Below, piece by piece: positions 11,730 through 25,200 of a stretch of 64,000 nucleotides of DNA. A program made the translations under genes and the position numbers. Position 1 is the first letter of the stretch. Every line of letters begins with the position of its first letter. The notes beneath the pieces are model-generated. The model was given only the letters and a program-made list of their open reading frames with translations. It was not told the origin of the DNA and made no database searches. This DNA is from Pachypanchax playfairii (lineage: Eukaryota; Chordata; Actinopteri; Cyprinodontiformes; Aplocheilidae), in the NCBI GenBank assembly GCA_006937955.1, contig SSNP01000196.1:502773-566772 (forward strand), in the 5' to 3' direction.

Positions 11730-12457
11730 TGACAGACCACACCACACAGCTTCTGGTCCAGGCCCTGGTCTTGTCCCGCATCGACTACTGCAACTCTTTG
11801 CTGGCTGGTCTTCCGGCGTCCTCGGTTAAACCTCTGCAGATGATTCAGAACGCAGCAGCACGTCTGGTCTTCAACCAGCCCAAGAGGGCTCATGTCACTC
11901 CGCTGCTCATTTCTCTGCACTGGCTTCCAGTTGCAGCACGCATCAAATACAAAGCTCTGCTTCTGGCCTACCAGACTCTAACACACACAGCTCCTACTTA
12001 CCTTCACTCCTTCATCCAAACCTACATTCCCACGCGTCAGCTACGCTCAGCCGCTGAAAGACGCCTAGCGCTTCCACCACAACGTGGAATGAGATCATGT
12101 TCCAAACTCTTCTCCTCTGTTATCCCCCGATGGTGGAATGACCTACCAAACTCGGTCCGATCCTCAGAGTCGGCAGCTACTTTTAAGAGCAGACTTAAGA
12201 CTCACCTCTTTAAAGAACACTTTCAGTCTTAATGTGGAATTGATTTATGATAGCGATTTGGGAGTTTATCTCTACAAAAAAATAAATAAATAAAAAAATT
12301 GATACACTTGACGTATCAGCTTCGGAATTAAACTGGACTCCAAACAGTCCGCCTCCTTATATTGTTTCCTTCTCTTTGATTTCTTGCTTGTATGTTCTCT
12401 CAATGTAAGTCGCTTTGGATAAAAGCGTCTGCTAAATGACAGTAGTAGTAGTAGTAA
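11730..12457 (+). mobile_element. 5'-truncated L2 LINE, C-terminal RT tail and 3' UTR
   Basis: An open frame to 12232 encodes the C-terminal part of an L2/Maui reverse transcriptase (VLSRIDYCNSLLAGLP, RLVFNQPKRAHVTPLL, WWNDLPNSVR, FKSRLKTHLFKEHF). The characteristic tail GTCGCTTTGGATAAAAGCGT and a short AGT microsatellite follow. The sequence upstream of about 11730 belongs to the host repeat. A TAATTT-like duplication flanks it. Too truncated to be autonomous. Confidence 0.9.
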
Positions 12458-12734
12458 TTTTTACCAACAGAGGTCATTACTTGAGTTGTGCTCTGTTTTT
12501 TTCATTCGCTTTATATTTAATTAAGTATTAAAGTCTATAAAAACTAAAAAATTAATTCTCTAAAAATATGATGATGTTTCCTAAAGCAAATGCTGACTGA
12601 TGATGGTAAACAAAACACACCTTTGTTTTATCTGAAAAATGCAGGTTTAAAAAATGTTTTTGTTCCATTTTAATTAAGCAATTTCAGCTGTTTATTTTCT
12701 ATGCTCCTTCTGTTTATGATGCTTATTGTTTTTA

Positions 12735-12935
12735 GGTATATTAAATGGCTTGTATAGCGCCTTTCAAATCAAAAGTCAAACGTCACAAAGTGCTTCACAG
12801 TCACCCATTCACATACGATCACGTTGGGTGATGATAAACTACACACATATTGTAGCCACAGCTGACCTGGGACACACACTGCCAGAGGTGAGGCTGCCAG
12901 ACACCGGTGCCACCAGGTCCTCTAACCACCACAAA
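12735..12935 (-). repeat. Possible SINE-like or dispersed repeat
   Basis: Contains GTATAGCGCCTTTCAAA and CAAAGTGCTTCACAGTCACC followed by CACCCATTCACA-like sequence, which resembles the tails of fish SINEs and ends in TCCTCTAACCACCAC. Resemblance only; the head is not clear. Confidence 0.35.
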
Positions 12936-13110
12936 ACGGGCAATTAATATTAAGTGCCAAAAGGCTGATTAACTTTTTTTTTCATAATTAAGACAGCATT
13001 TCAGGGCTTTCCATCATTTGAGATAATTTTGCCCTTTGAAGTATCGATCAAGTGCCTCACACATGCAATTAAACCAAAACATGTTAACAGGTTTAATTCT
13101 GTCTATGCAG

Positions 13111-13238
13111 AGACGATGGGATTTGTTGATAAGCTTTTCGAGTCTCTGACAACAAAGAACTACTTGGGAATTCCTGCTGCTAAGGAGGCATTGAAAGAAG
13201 AGGTTAAACCCCTGGCAGTCAAGACTAATGTGGTTGAG
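13111..13238 (+). CDS. rbm27: rbm27 exon: end of PWI-like domain
   Basis: Acceptor TCTATGCAG, donor GAG-GTAAGA. The first two bases complete a Glu/Lys codon, then TMGFVDKLFESLTTKNYL, the C-terminal helix of the RBM26/27 N-terminal PWI-like fold. Ends in phase 0. This is the most 5' exon I can identify. Confidence 0.9.
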
Positions 13239-16200
13239 GTAAGAATAATTGAGACATTTGTTGCTTCCTTTGGACCTGAGAATAACCAGCTGTCCCAAAA
13301 AAATGAGTCTGGAAATCCAGTAGGGCTGATTTTAAGGGTACGTTCACACCAGCCCTGTTTAGTCCGCTTGAATCAAACTCGAGTTCACTTGCTGAGAAAG
13401 TCCGGTTTGTTTGGGCTGGTGTGAATGGGCAATCAAACTCTGATTCGGACCAAACTCGAGTCCCCCTAAAAACGTAGGTCTCATTTTGATTGAAACAAAC
13501 TCTGGAGCGGTTTGATTGCATGTGTGAATGCAGTCGAACAGGGAACCCACCAAAAGCAGGAAGCGGACTATATTGTGCAGCCATCTCAGCTGCGTCGTGT
13601 AGTCCTCTTCCTCGTTATCTGCTTATCCTGAGCCCATTGCTGCAGAATATTGATCTGGCACATTTGCCAAACAAAAGATCAATCTCAAAACCACCAGAAT
13701 CTGCTGCTACTCCATGTTTGTTTACATTCACTGTAGAAGGAGACTCGCATCACCAGGAAGTGCAGTAACAACAATAAAAAAAGTAGTTCAGTAACACCAC
13801 AGCGCCACCACAGGCGGGGATGTAAACAGGCTCTTAAGCATATTTAGGCTGTATTTACCTGATAGTTTCACAGGGGGCGGCTGTGGCTCAGTGGTTAGAG
13901 CGGTCGTCCTCTAATTTGAAGGTTGGTGGATCGATCCCGGCTTCCACCGCCACATGTCGAAGTGTCCTTGGGCAAGACACTGAACCCCATGTTGCCCCCC
14001 GATCTGCGTATCGGGTTATGTGAGTGTTAGCTACCCTCTCCCCCCGGTTTACATATCGGGCAGTGTGAATGGGTGAATGTAAAACCTTGTAGTGTGAAAG
14101 CTCTTTGAGTGGTCTGAATGACTAGAAAAGCGCTATATAAATACAGGACATTTACAAATACAGGACATAGTCTGGTAGACTTGGTTCGATTGGGGACCAA
14201 AGTTGCAACATTGTTTCTGTTTTAAGTTGCTGCACTGCACTCTATGAAACAAACCAAATAACCTTAACACCATGTTACACCCCCGCCTGTGGTGGCGCTG
14301 TAGAGTTTCTGCACTACTTTTTTATTGTCGTTACTGAACTTCCTGGGACTGCTGCGGGAGAGTGAAACATAAACAAACTTGGGAAAACTTGGAGTAGCAG
14401 CAGGTTCTGGTGGTTTTGGGATTGATCTTTTGTGTTTGGTGAATGTACCAGATCAATATTCTGCAGCAATGAGCTCACGATGAGCAGATAACAAGACAGA
14501 GGACTACACAAGGTGGCTGCACAATAAAGTCCGTTTCCTGCTTTTGGTGCGGTCTCGGTTCGGTTGCGTTCACACATGCAATCGGTGGGTCTCGGTTCGA
14601 TTGAAACAAACTCTGGAGCGGTTTGATTGCAAACCAAGACGGTACCAAAAGCAGGAAATGGACTATATTGTGCAGCCATCTCAGCTGCCTTGTGCAGTCA
14701 TCTCAGCTGCCTTGTGCAGTCATCTCAGCTGCCTTGTGCAGTCCTCTGCTTCGTTATCTGCTCATCCTAAGCCCATTGCTGCAAAATATTGATCTGGTAC
14801 ATTCACCAAACACAAAAGATCAATCCCAAAATCACCAGAATCTGCTGCCAGTCCCAAGTTTGTTTACGTATCTCCCTCTATATAACCTTTTTCCTAAAAT
14901 ATTTTAAATAAATCTATTTTTAACACAACTTTATCACTGTTTCTCCCAAGAATGAAACTCCAGAGGAGGAAAGAGAAAACAGGCGCAGGAGAAGCCCCCT
15001 AAGAAACCGCTCTGACTTCAACGAATCCAGGTAAGGCTTCGTCTTCTTCAGGGACATGTTTACTTTCATCAAAATGACAGGGAAATTAAGATATTTGTGT
15101 GCTTTGAGTAAATTCTTGGCTAATTCTACTGCTATGCTCAACCTGTTGATTTTAAAGATAGGCTTTTTGCCTGATGTATTTGTATGGTGATCTTAAGGTG
15201 TGGTTGTATTTACACAGTTCTAAACCCCAGAAATCCTGCTTTAAGGATTGATGAAGGCTCTGGTCTCCATAAACTTGTCTCTCAGGATGTATTCAGTTGC
15301 TGCAGATAGTACAGTACAATATCTATTGTATGATAATATTCAGAAGAAGTTGAAGTGTTAAAGGTACCGGTATCCTAATTTATAATCTTCATGTTTGTAA
15401 TCCTGCCATGCTTAACAGTTCTGTTTTTCCCTTTTTAACAGAAAGGTTAAGTTTTGTTGTTCATGTTTTATCTGTTATGTTCAAAACCTGATGAGTAGTC
15501 CTGCCTGACTGTTGTATTTAAAGCAGGATTAGAAATAGAGATTTTAATGTGTTCCTGCTAACGCTACATTCACACAGGAGCCGCGATGACAGGAGGCGGG
15601 ACGAACGCAAGAGGCGGGACTTTGAACGGCACGGGAAAGGCAGTGGCAACGAGTCTCATCGTGAGCGAGAGCGCCACGAGCGCCGCAGGGCCAGCCCCCG
15701 GGGGAGGAGCTACAGCAGGAGCCACAGCAGGAGCAGGAGCGGCAGCCGAGGAAAGAGCAGGGACAGGGAGCACAGAGGAGGCAGAGGTGAGATAGTAATG
15801 ACAACACAGGGGACCAGGTGTATGTGTAGGAGCTGAAGGTACTCTTATATGCGTTAGTGATGCAGGAGTCCTACTGGAAAACATCCTGCGTGGGAGCGGA
15901 TTAGGGTAGTTAAGATATAGCAGGTTTTGTCGTTTTTCTTTTGGATTTTATGTCAGCCTTGCTTAAAAGTTGTCACAAAAGAAGGCACAATGTGGACAGC
16001 TTTGCAGTCACATCAGTGGGAATTCAGCAACCTGGGTTGGAATTGGCCTTATTACCCTCAAGGTTATTCTTTATATTGGAGCCGAACATAATTGTGATGG
16101 TGAATTATTTTACCTCTAAGACTTTTTACAACTTTCTGTTCTTGTCTTTAACAGAGTTCAAGTCAAAATTTGAGGTGGAAAGAAAGGATACAAACGGCTA

Positions 16201-19200
16201 CAGCGCTTCATCTACATCTGTCTCTCAGCAGCAGCACCCATCTCCTCTCCTGCCCCTTCCTACCCCTCCACACCCCTTCCCCTCCTCTTCCTCGTCCACT
16301 GGTGTTCCACTAGCTGGAGGAGTTCCTGTTTCAACACTTGCACACCTACCTGACAGTACCACAGACAGCTGGTCTAGTTACTACAACAATCAGAGGCAAG
16401 ATGGCATCAGCAAACCATTCGGCAACAAAAGTGTTTCACTTAAGCAGCGCTGCCGGGATTACGATGGTAAGATCCATGTTTTCTGTTTCCACTCTTCTTT
16501 CATTTCTGCTTTCTGTCTCAAGACCTTTTTTTAAAGCTCGGTCAAACGTTTTTTCTTTCCGTATCTTTGAACTTCCTTTTTGCGTCAGCTGGCATTGAAA
16601 TGTGCATTAATTCTGGAGATGTCCGTGTGCAAGTACTACACAGTCTGTAAAGTTTGCTCAGTCTAGTGTCATTTTCCTGTGAGGGCTTGATGCCTTGTTG
16701 AGTCTCTTCACTAATGACCACTGTTAAGCACTCTGTCCCATGTCTCCAGTGAAAGGCAACAAAGCAAGTATCCCCCGTTTACACAGACACAAGAGAGTTT
16801 AAACTTGTCCCTGTTTCCCTGAGGCACACTGCTGTCACAGTGCTTAAACTCAACCTTTAGAGACCCAGTGTCTTAATGAGACTGTGGAGTAAATACATGA
16901 ACTGCACTCAGATCTTTGATATCTGTCCTATTTGTTTTATTTCTTTCTCATTACTCATTAATTTTTTGTTCTTTTTTCCTGTTAATTTAAAGGCTTTTAC
17001 AAGTGATTTAAATTTTCAAACAGAACTTGTTAAAGTCAGTTCATATAATAACTATTTTTCTGCATTTTGTAAAAAATAACCTACTTATTCATTGTTGGGG
17101 TCTTTTCCAGAAAAAGGATTTTGTGTCCGTGGCGATCTTTGTCCGTTTGACCATGGCAACGATCCTCTCATAGTTGATGACGTCAACCTGCCCAAGATTA
17201 TCCCATTCCCACCGCCACCTGTCATGGCTCCGGCCGGCTTACCCATGCCGCCAATTACTGAGCCTCCCCCCTCACTCAGGATGCCCTCGTTGCCCCCCTA
17301 TGGGCAGCCACCGCCACCAGGTGTCTTCCCAATGACTGGTGAGTGGTTAATTTGATGCATAAATGTCAACTTGTAGAATTGTACAAGGAAATGTTTTCAT
17401 TCTGATGGTCAGCCTTTTTCTCAATAATTTGTTTTCTGTTTCATGTGCTTAGTTTTTTGTCATCTAAGAGCTGACACACTCAAGGCTGAGCTGCTTTGTG
17501 TGTCAAGGTTCATTAAGGTTTTTCTGCACAATTTTGCACCTCATGATGCTTATGTCATCACAATGTGACTCTCTTGGTTTAACAAGAGAACACTTTCACA
17601 GCAGAGCTTTTGAATTCTCAATTACCAAATTCCAAGTTTTGGCATTGTTTATAATCACGTGATATTCATACTTTGCCTGACACCAGAGAATTTGGGTTTT
17701 GAAAGCTCAGTTCTGATACAGATCAGCTAGCAGTCCCCACCCCCTCATCAGACTTTGTCTTGCTTATTTATTGGCACTTTCAACAAACAAACAAAAAAAA
17801 AAAAATACTAAATCTTTTTCTTTTACTTTTTAACAATTTTACAACAAAAACAACCGTACAAGAAGATGATATAACAGAACTTTAAAGTGTTTAATAGTCA
17901 TGCCTACATTTCTGGGTCTTGCTTTGAGTATTTTTGCACTTTTTTATAAAACTATTCATTTTATGCCAAAAACCGTTAGTGGGGCGCCCTCTTCAGGTTT
18001 AAAACGTGACACTGCACTTGAATTGAATCAGGCATTGATGTTGGCTGAAACCTTATTTTCTTTTATAGCGACGTCGTGATTCTGCCGCTGCTGAATATAA
18101 AAAGAGCAGCGTTTCAGCCACACCTCCGCTCAGTAGTGAGTGAGTTTCAACAGGAAGTGTATAAGGCGGTTATCAGAGTTCATTTTAGTGTCTGTGATTG
18201 TGTGAAAACATGTTTTTAGCACATTACTGAAGGGTTTTCTCTTCATGCTGAGATACTTTGATTTATACCTTGGACACCTCTCTGAAATATGTTTTTGTGC
18301 AGACAAAAATTTGCAGAGGTCGCGCGCGCAGCCTGATGAGGCTGAGTCACAAATATTACACGAGCTAATCAAAATTTAGCTTTTGCTTTGATCAACAACA
18401 ATATACTACAAAGGGACAGGTCCCATTCTAAGATTCTGAAGCCACTGCAGTACGAACCATCGGCTTGAAACGTTAGTGCAGTTGCACGCGCGCAGCTGCA
18501 CCTGTTTGCAGAGTCACACGATGTAACTGGAGCTATTAGCATTGTCTAACAGTGTACCAGTAGAGAAGAGCCTCATTCTATGCCACCAATCCGCTGCAGG
18601 GCGAACTATCGGCTCGAAACGACACGGATCAGAGCTGCTCGTCTCATCCAAATATTCCTCCATTTCATCTCTGGTGCGTGTGTCAGTCAGAGTGACGTGT
18701 CAATTACAGCACATAATGCCACGCCCCCTTAGTCCGCCAGTCACTCCCATTATCATGTTATTTTTTTGAATCTCAGACTGTATCCGGGGAGGTGAGGTAA
18801 GTTTTCCTGGACAAATAGCATTTCTGAGCAGTTTGTGGAGTAATGGACAGAATGAACCCTGCAGAGGAAACCACTATCTCATCGTAGATCAGATAATCAA
18901 CTAACTTAAATCATTTACAAACAAATATAATCACTTCACCCATAATAAGTTAATACTTTAATGCATTAGTTCTATAGTTAGCCAAGATTTTTTATGAAAT
19001 TTATCAGTTGTTATACTCAGGAGGAAACTGTGCATTTTGACTATAAAACATGTATTTGAAAAGCATGTAGATTATTTTATCAGAAGAACATACACTATGA
19101 ACATACAATACCTCGGTGTGGCAGTCTGTGGAGAGATGCACTAGGATTAGGAAAATTAAACATTTTTGAATCACGATAGAGTTTTTGAGGAAGCATAGTG

Positions 19201-22200
19201 CACAGGCTTACACTAAAACTGTGTACAAAAAAACCTGTGAAAATTAAATAACGTTTAGAAAACCAAGCTGTGTTTTAGATTTCTATCCCAGTGACTGTCA
19301 GTGGTCTTTTAGAAGTAAACTATTTTACTAAAGTGTAGTTTTTCTTGATTTCTGACAGAGAAATTTGCATGTTTCAAAAAGGGTGTCTGTCATGTTGGAA
19401 GTGGTGAGGCCTTGTGTCCTTCCTCATTTTTACCAACTGAGGTCAGAATTTAAGTTGTTGTAATATTTATATACAGTACAGACCAAAAGTTTGGACACAC
19501 CTTCCCACTGAAAGAGAATGAGAAAGTGTGTCCAAACTTTTGGTCTGTACTGTATATTGTAACTCAGTAACAGCTGAAAATATGGTTTTGGTTTCACAAG
19601 CAGATACATGTTTTTGTTCAAATTATTTTGTAATTTAATGCCAGGCAGACACTGTGCGATTTCAAGGGGATTTCGCCACAATTTTGCCGTCACAGACCAC
19701 GCTGCGTCATCGTGGAAACATCGTAGCATCGGGATGTCAGGTCGGGAGGTCGTAAGCCGTATAGTGTGAGAACACTCACGAGGAAGGATTAATTGCTGCT
19801 ACGTTCTAACGATAATGCTGCGACCTCCCGATCAAACTTCTGGCATGTCAGAAATTTTCGCAGTAGCTCATACAGTGTGAGCAGTGTTGCGCCACGATTC
19901 TAAGTTCGCACCTGCGCAGAAGACACCGGTGGAGCAACATTGGCTGGCTAACGTGAAACTATCATAGCTACTGTAAAACAATATATAGTTTAACATTAAC
20001 GTTACCTCAAGTCCCTGATGAAGTATGGACATCCCATACCGACCACGTCTCCTCAGCCATTCACGTACCCAAATCCTTTTCTTTTTTTTTTTAGTTTCAG
20101 CGCACACAACTGCAACAACTTTCTGCCTGCTCGCCATCTTGTTGTCAGGCATGCTGTGGTTATCATAAGAACCTTTATTTTTCGTTGTTCACACTCAAGC
20201 GTGTCGTGCTGTCACATGCTGACTGACGCCGACAAGTAGTCGTGGTTGTCAATAATCGTGGCTGACAGCAGTCGTACAGTATGAGTACACATGTCGTAGG
20301 GTCAAATAGAGTACGAGTGACAAACCCGGTCGTGCAGTGGGAGCATTTCCACGACAGTCAGATTTCTAAAATCGCACAGTGTCCGCCCGGCATAAGAGAT
20401 GGTTGCCAGTAGTTACTATGTTTGAAAGTTAACCTTTGTGTTGAACAGGTCTATGTCCTTCCTGTCATATGAAAGCAGTCTTTGTAGATTGAATAGACTT
20501 TTTATAACAAAGCATCACTGTCACATCTGAGATATTACCTGAGACATTAGCTTGGGCTTGTGTCTCCCCCAGGACCCCCACTGACAGCAACCAGTGGGAT
20601 TGAAACTCCCAACCACCAATCTGCAATCACTTCTTCTCCTCCTCTTGGACCACCTGGCGTAGGGCTGCCACCTACTCTTCCTCCACATCAGCCTCCTCCT
20701 TCATCCTCGTCTGTGTCTCTTCGCCCTCAATATGTCCAGTCTGAATGTAAGCAGAGATGCTGTTCCTTTTCAGATTGGGGCTGTGTGGCTTTTTATTTCC
20801 GTACCTTTCCTTTTCGTGTTTTCTCTGCTGATTACAGTAGAACTGAATACATGTTTATGGTTTTTGACACGTCACGTTTTAACTTTTCTGTTGGGGGGGG
20901 GTGATGTTTCTTGGGGATGTAGTAACACTTGTAGACCACGTGGTAGTGCTGTTCTTTAAGATAGAGGATCTCAGTAAAATAAATATCAAGTCTTTTCAGT
21001 TGTATGGAGCTTTTTACCTGTTATTCTGCTCTGTAATAACCATAGAATGTGATCATGACTGTTTCAGTCACTAATTTTTAATTTGTTGTAACTGACATCT
21101 CAGATTTTAAACTCAATGGTTTGCATTAGTTACTTTTTATGAAATTTGAAAGACTTGAATCTCAAATATCTTATATTTTAGATACCTACGATCCAGAGGG
21201 ATACAACCCAGAATCACCAGGACTGACCGCAGCAGCTCGAAATTCTTATCGTCACTTTATTCCACGGGTTCAGACTCAACGCTCAAACCTCATCGGCCTC
21301 ACCTCCAGTGAGGGACAAGGGTCTAGAGGTAACATCTGAAGATAAAATTTTATTTTAAAAAATTAACTTTTGGAAAGGGGAGGGATATCAGTTAATTAAT
21401 CTGTATTGTTATCTCAGTAATGCAATTCCGTTTACAGCCTAAGGTCTCACAAACACTTTAAAAATGCATCAAATTCCCAGCTCAGTCACGTAAGAGGGAG
21501 AGTAACATCAAAACCAGGTTGACAGGAAAAGAGGATTATTTAGTTCTCTTTTTTTTTTTTTACAAAGTAAAACAACATAAGAGATTTATCTAAAACCAAA
21601 CAACTGTAGATTTTATAAAATCAAGTGACAACAAATAAACTATACAAAAGGTAAAGAATAAATCCAAATCTCTTTATAACATTTTAAACTTTACATAAAA
21701 GAAACAAAGGTTTTCGTCTGAGCCTGCCTAAAGAATGATTACAGATTGGTTTTACATATTCACACACAAAAGACAGGCTGCCAAAAAGAAACTAAATTTT
21801 GCTGTTGATTATCAAAAACAAACCACATATTTATAACACTGCCAGCACAAAGACAGGTCTTTTAAGAGGTGGAAATGGGCTGACCAGAATGCAGGGGGAA
21901 GCTTCTAGACAGAGGAGAAGGCGGCCAATCACAGGATGGAACCACACAGCTGGGCTAGCAAACCTGCAACTGCACAATCAAATGCAAAACAAAATGGCCA
22001 CTGGCCAGTTGGGCCCGACCGATATATCGGCCGGCCAATATTATCAGCCGATATGGGGGTCCAGGGTGATATCGGCTATCGGTAAAAAATTGTCGATATT
22101 TTCCTATATTTTTCATTGATTTATTTTTGTCATATACAGTGGGGCAAAAAAGTATTTAGTCAGCCACCAATTGTGTAAGTTCTCCCACTTAAAAAGATCA

Positions 22201-25200
22201 GAGAGGCCTGTAATTTTCATCATAGGTATACCTCAACTATGAGAGACAAAATGAGGAAAAAAATCCAGAAAATCACATTGTCTGATTTTTAAAGAATTTA
22301 TTTGCAAATTATGGTGGAAAATAAGTATTTGGTCACCTACAAACAAGTAAGATTTCTGGCTTTCACAGACCTGTAACTTCTTTAAGAGGCTCCTCGGTCC
22401 TCCACTCGTTACCTGTATTAATGGCACCTGTGTGAACTCGTTATCAGTATAAAAGACACCTGTCCACAACCTCAAACAGTCACGCTCCAAACTCCACTAT
22501 GGCCAAGACCAAAGAGCTGTCAAAGGACACCAGAAACAAAATTGTAGACCTTCACCAGGCTGGGAAGACTGAATCTGCAATAGGTAAGCAGCTTGGTGTG
22601 AAGAAATCAACTGTGGGAGCAATTATTAGAAAATGGAAGACATACAAGACCACTGATAATCTCCCTCGATCTGGGGCTCCACGCAAGATCTCACCCCGTG
22701 GGGTCAAAATGATCACAAGAACAGTGAGCAAAAATCCCAGAATCACACAGAGGGACCTAGTGAATGACCTGCAGAGAGCTGGGACCAAAGTAACAAAGGC
22801 TACCATCAGTAACACACTACGCCGCCAGGGACTTAAATCCTGCAGTGCCAGACGTGTCCCCCTGCTGAAGCCAGGACACGTCCAGGCCCGTCTGCGGTTT
22901 GCTAGAGAGCATTTGGATGATCCAGAAGAGGATTGGGAGAACATCATATGGTCAGATGAAACCAAAATAGAACTTTTTGGTAGAAACTCAACTTGTCGTG
23001 TTTGGAGGGGAAAGAATGCTGAGTTGGATCCAAAGAACACCATACCTACTGTAAAGCATGGGGGTGGAAACATCATGCTTTGGGGCTGTTTTTCTGCAAG
23101 GGGACCAGGACGACTGATCCGTGTAAAGGAAAGAATGAATGGGGCCATGTATCGTAAGATTTTGAGTGAAAACCTCCTTCCATCAGCAAGGGCATTGAAA
23201 ATAAGACGTGGCTGGGTCTTTCAGCATGACAATGATCCCAAACACACCGCCTGGGCAACGAAGGAGTGGCTTCGTAAGAAGCATTTCAAGGTCCTGGAGT
23301 GGCCTAGCCAGTCTCCAGATCTCAACCCCATAGAAAATCTCTGGAGGGAGTTGAAAGTCCGTGTTGCCCAGCGTCAGCCCCAAAACATCACTGCTCTAGA
23401 GGAGATCTGCATGGAGGAATGGGCCAAAATACCAGCAACAGTGTGTGAAAACCTTGTGAAGACTTACAGAAAACGTTTGACCTCTGTCATTGCCAACAAA
23501 GGCTATATAACAAAGTATTGAGATTAACTTTTGTTATTGACCAAATACTTATTTTCCACCATAATTTGCAAATAAATTCTTTAAAAATCAGACAATGTGA
23601 TTTTCTGGATTTTTTTTCCTCATTTTGTCTCTCATAGTTGAGGTATACCTATGATGAAAATTACAGGCCTCTCTGATCTTTTTAAGTGGGAGAACTTACA
23701 CAATTGGTGGCTGACTAAATACTTTTTTGCCCCACTGTATGTGTTTCTGCATCTCCATTAATGAGAATGCCCAGTTAAAAATGTAAATAAATGTTCCGAA
23801 AATAGATAAACTTGTCTATTATTTACATTTTTTGGAATCAGTGAATAATTCAGATTGTTCATGGTGTCTTAACAGGTAGACATGAGCTTAAGAATGAGCT
23901 TAGAATGCAGTGTTTTAGTTTTCAGTGATATTTTTGAAATTTTTCCTGGTGGATGGTTTTATCGGCCATTATATCGGCTATCGGCCTGCTCTAAAGTCTT
24001 TATATCGGTATCGGTATCAAAAAATCCATGTTGATCGAGCCCTACTAGCCAGAGTGGTTGATAAGAAATAATGGGTGAGCCACAAATGTGTCAACCAAAC
24101 ACTGATTAGAGTAGATTTTAATGATGCTGAGGATGTTCTTCTACTGCAGAGTGTTGAATGTTCAGTGAAACAACAGTAAAACTTTCTTGAAATGATCCTA
24201 AAACCATTAAAAGAATTCAGCTTTCTTAACAAGTAGATATGTTGTTGACCTCTTTTCATTATAGACGGGGTGCACATAAGTATTTTTGGCTTTGTTCTCA
24301 GGGGAGAACCTAGGGTTGTTGCTTGGTCCTCACATTTTTAAACGTGTCTCACTGTGTTTCTTCAGAGCTCCTCTGCTGCTCTGTTTTTGGTTTTTCAAGC
24401 TTCACATTCAGTCTGATTAGTTTTCCTGACTATGTGTTTCAATAAAAATCCTTTAAAGGTGGTATATGGAACTTGAACAAAGTAACACAGCACAAAGCCT
24501 TCAGCCATCTGGGTGCTAGGCTCGTTAAACCCCCCAATGCTGAGGTCGACAAATATTCCTCACCAAACCCACTCGGATCCCCGATCCGAGCAGGACAATA
24601 AAATATCATGTGTTCATCTCACTAATCATGCTCTCCAGCCCCGCTGATCACATACTGAATCTGATAAAAGCAGCTCCTACCTGTTTGTAGCTCAATCATC
24701 GATTCAGTCCGTGGCAAAGAGTTCATAGTTGTCCTGCGGCTCTTCTTGAGCAAATCAAAACTTCCTGCAGTCCCTCCAAAGATCCTCTGTCCTCCTCACT
24801 CACTATACTGCACGACCCACTTATCCAGTAAAATCAAAAAAGCAATAAAATCCTCAGTGGTGTGTCTTCCAGTGAATAAGTGGCCCGAAGCTCTTCCACT
24901 TCAGCAACATGTTGCAGCTACATGTTAGCTAGCTGCTAATAAAAACGTTTCCACACAGAACTTGCTCATCACATAGGAAACCCCAGGGGAAACCCACCTA
25001 TGGCAAGCAAATAAGGTATTGCTGGGTTTCACATGACGTAGCGTTGACGTCACCAAATGCAGATGGGGGTCAGGAAGTAACCGCCGCTGCACAGAACCTT
25101 GCTGAACTCTGCTGATTCGGCTTAAAAATGCCCCAAATCTGTGCGGTCTACGGTTGTTGCAACCGCTCTAATCGGGAGAAAGACAAACGTTTTATTCGTG

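Larger units (their letters stand above)
9120..12490 (+). repeat. Intronic repeat copy 1, split by two insertions
   Basis: Three blocks (about 9120-9347, 11628-11729 and 12458-12490) line up in order with 19098-19461, which is continuous there. The landmarks are CACTAGGATT, ATAGAGTTTTTGAGGAAGCA, GTGGTCTTTTAGAAGTA, TTTTACTAAAGTGT and TTTTTACCAAC. This copy carries a pogo/Tigger-like element after the first block and an L2 fragment after the second. The other copy shows the empty site of both. Confidence 0.8.
22009..24044. mobile_element. hAT-like element split by a Tc1
   Basis: Ends TTGGGCCCGACCGATATATC and (inverse) TAGGGCTCGATCAACATGG, with 8-bp flanks CTGGCCAG (22001-22008) and CTAGCCAG (24045-24052), 7 of 8 identical. 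The interior is full of ATCGG/TATCGG motifs. Without the Tc1 at 22137-23737 it is about 435 bp and non-coding. Confidence 0.75.

Noticed and set aside
15544..15884. Minus-strand frames with Cys/Ala/Pro-rich sequence
   Set aside because: Antisense of the RS-rich rbm27 exon; composition artefact.
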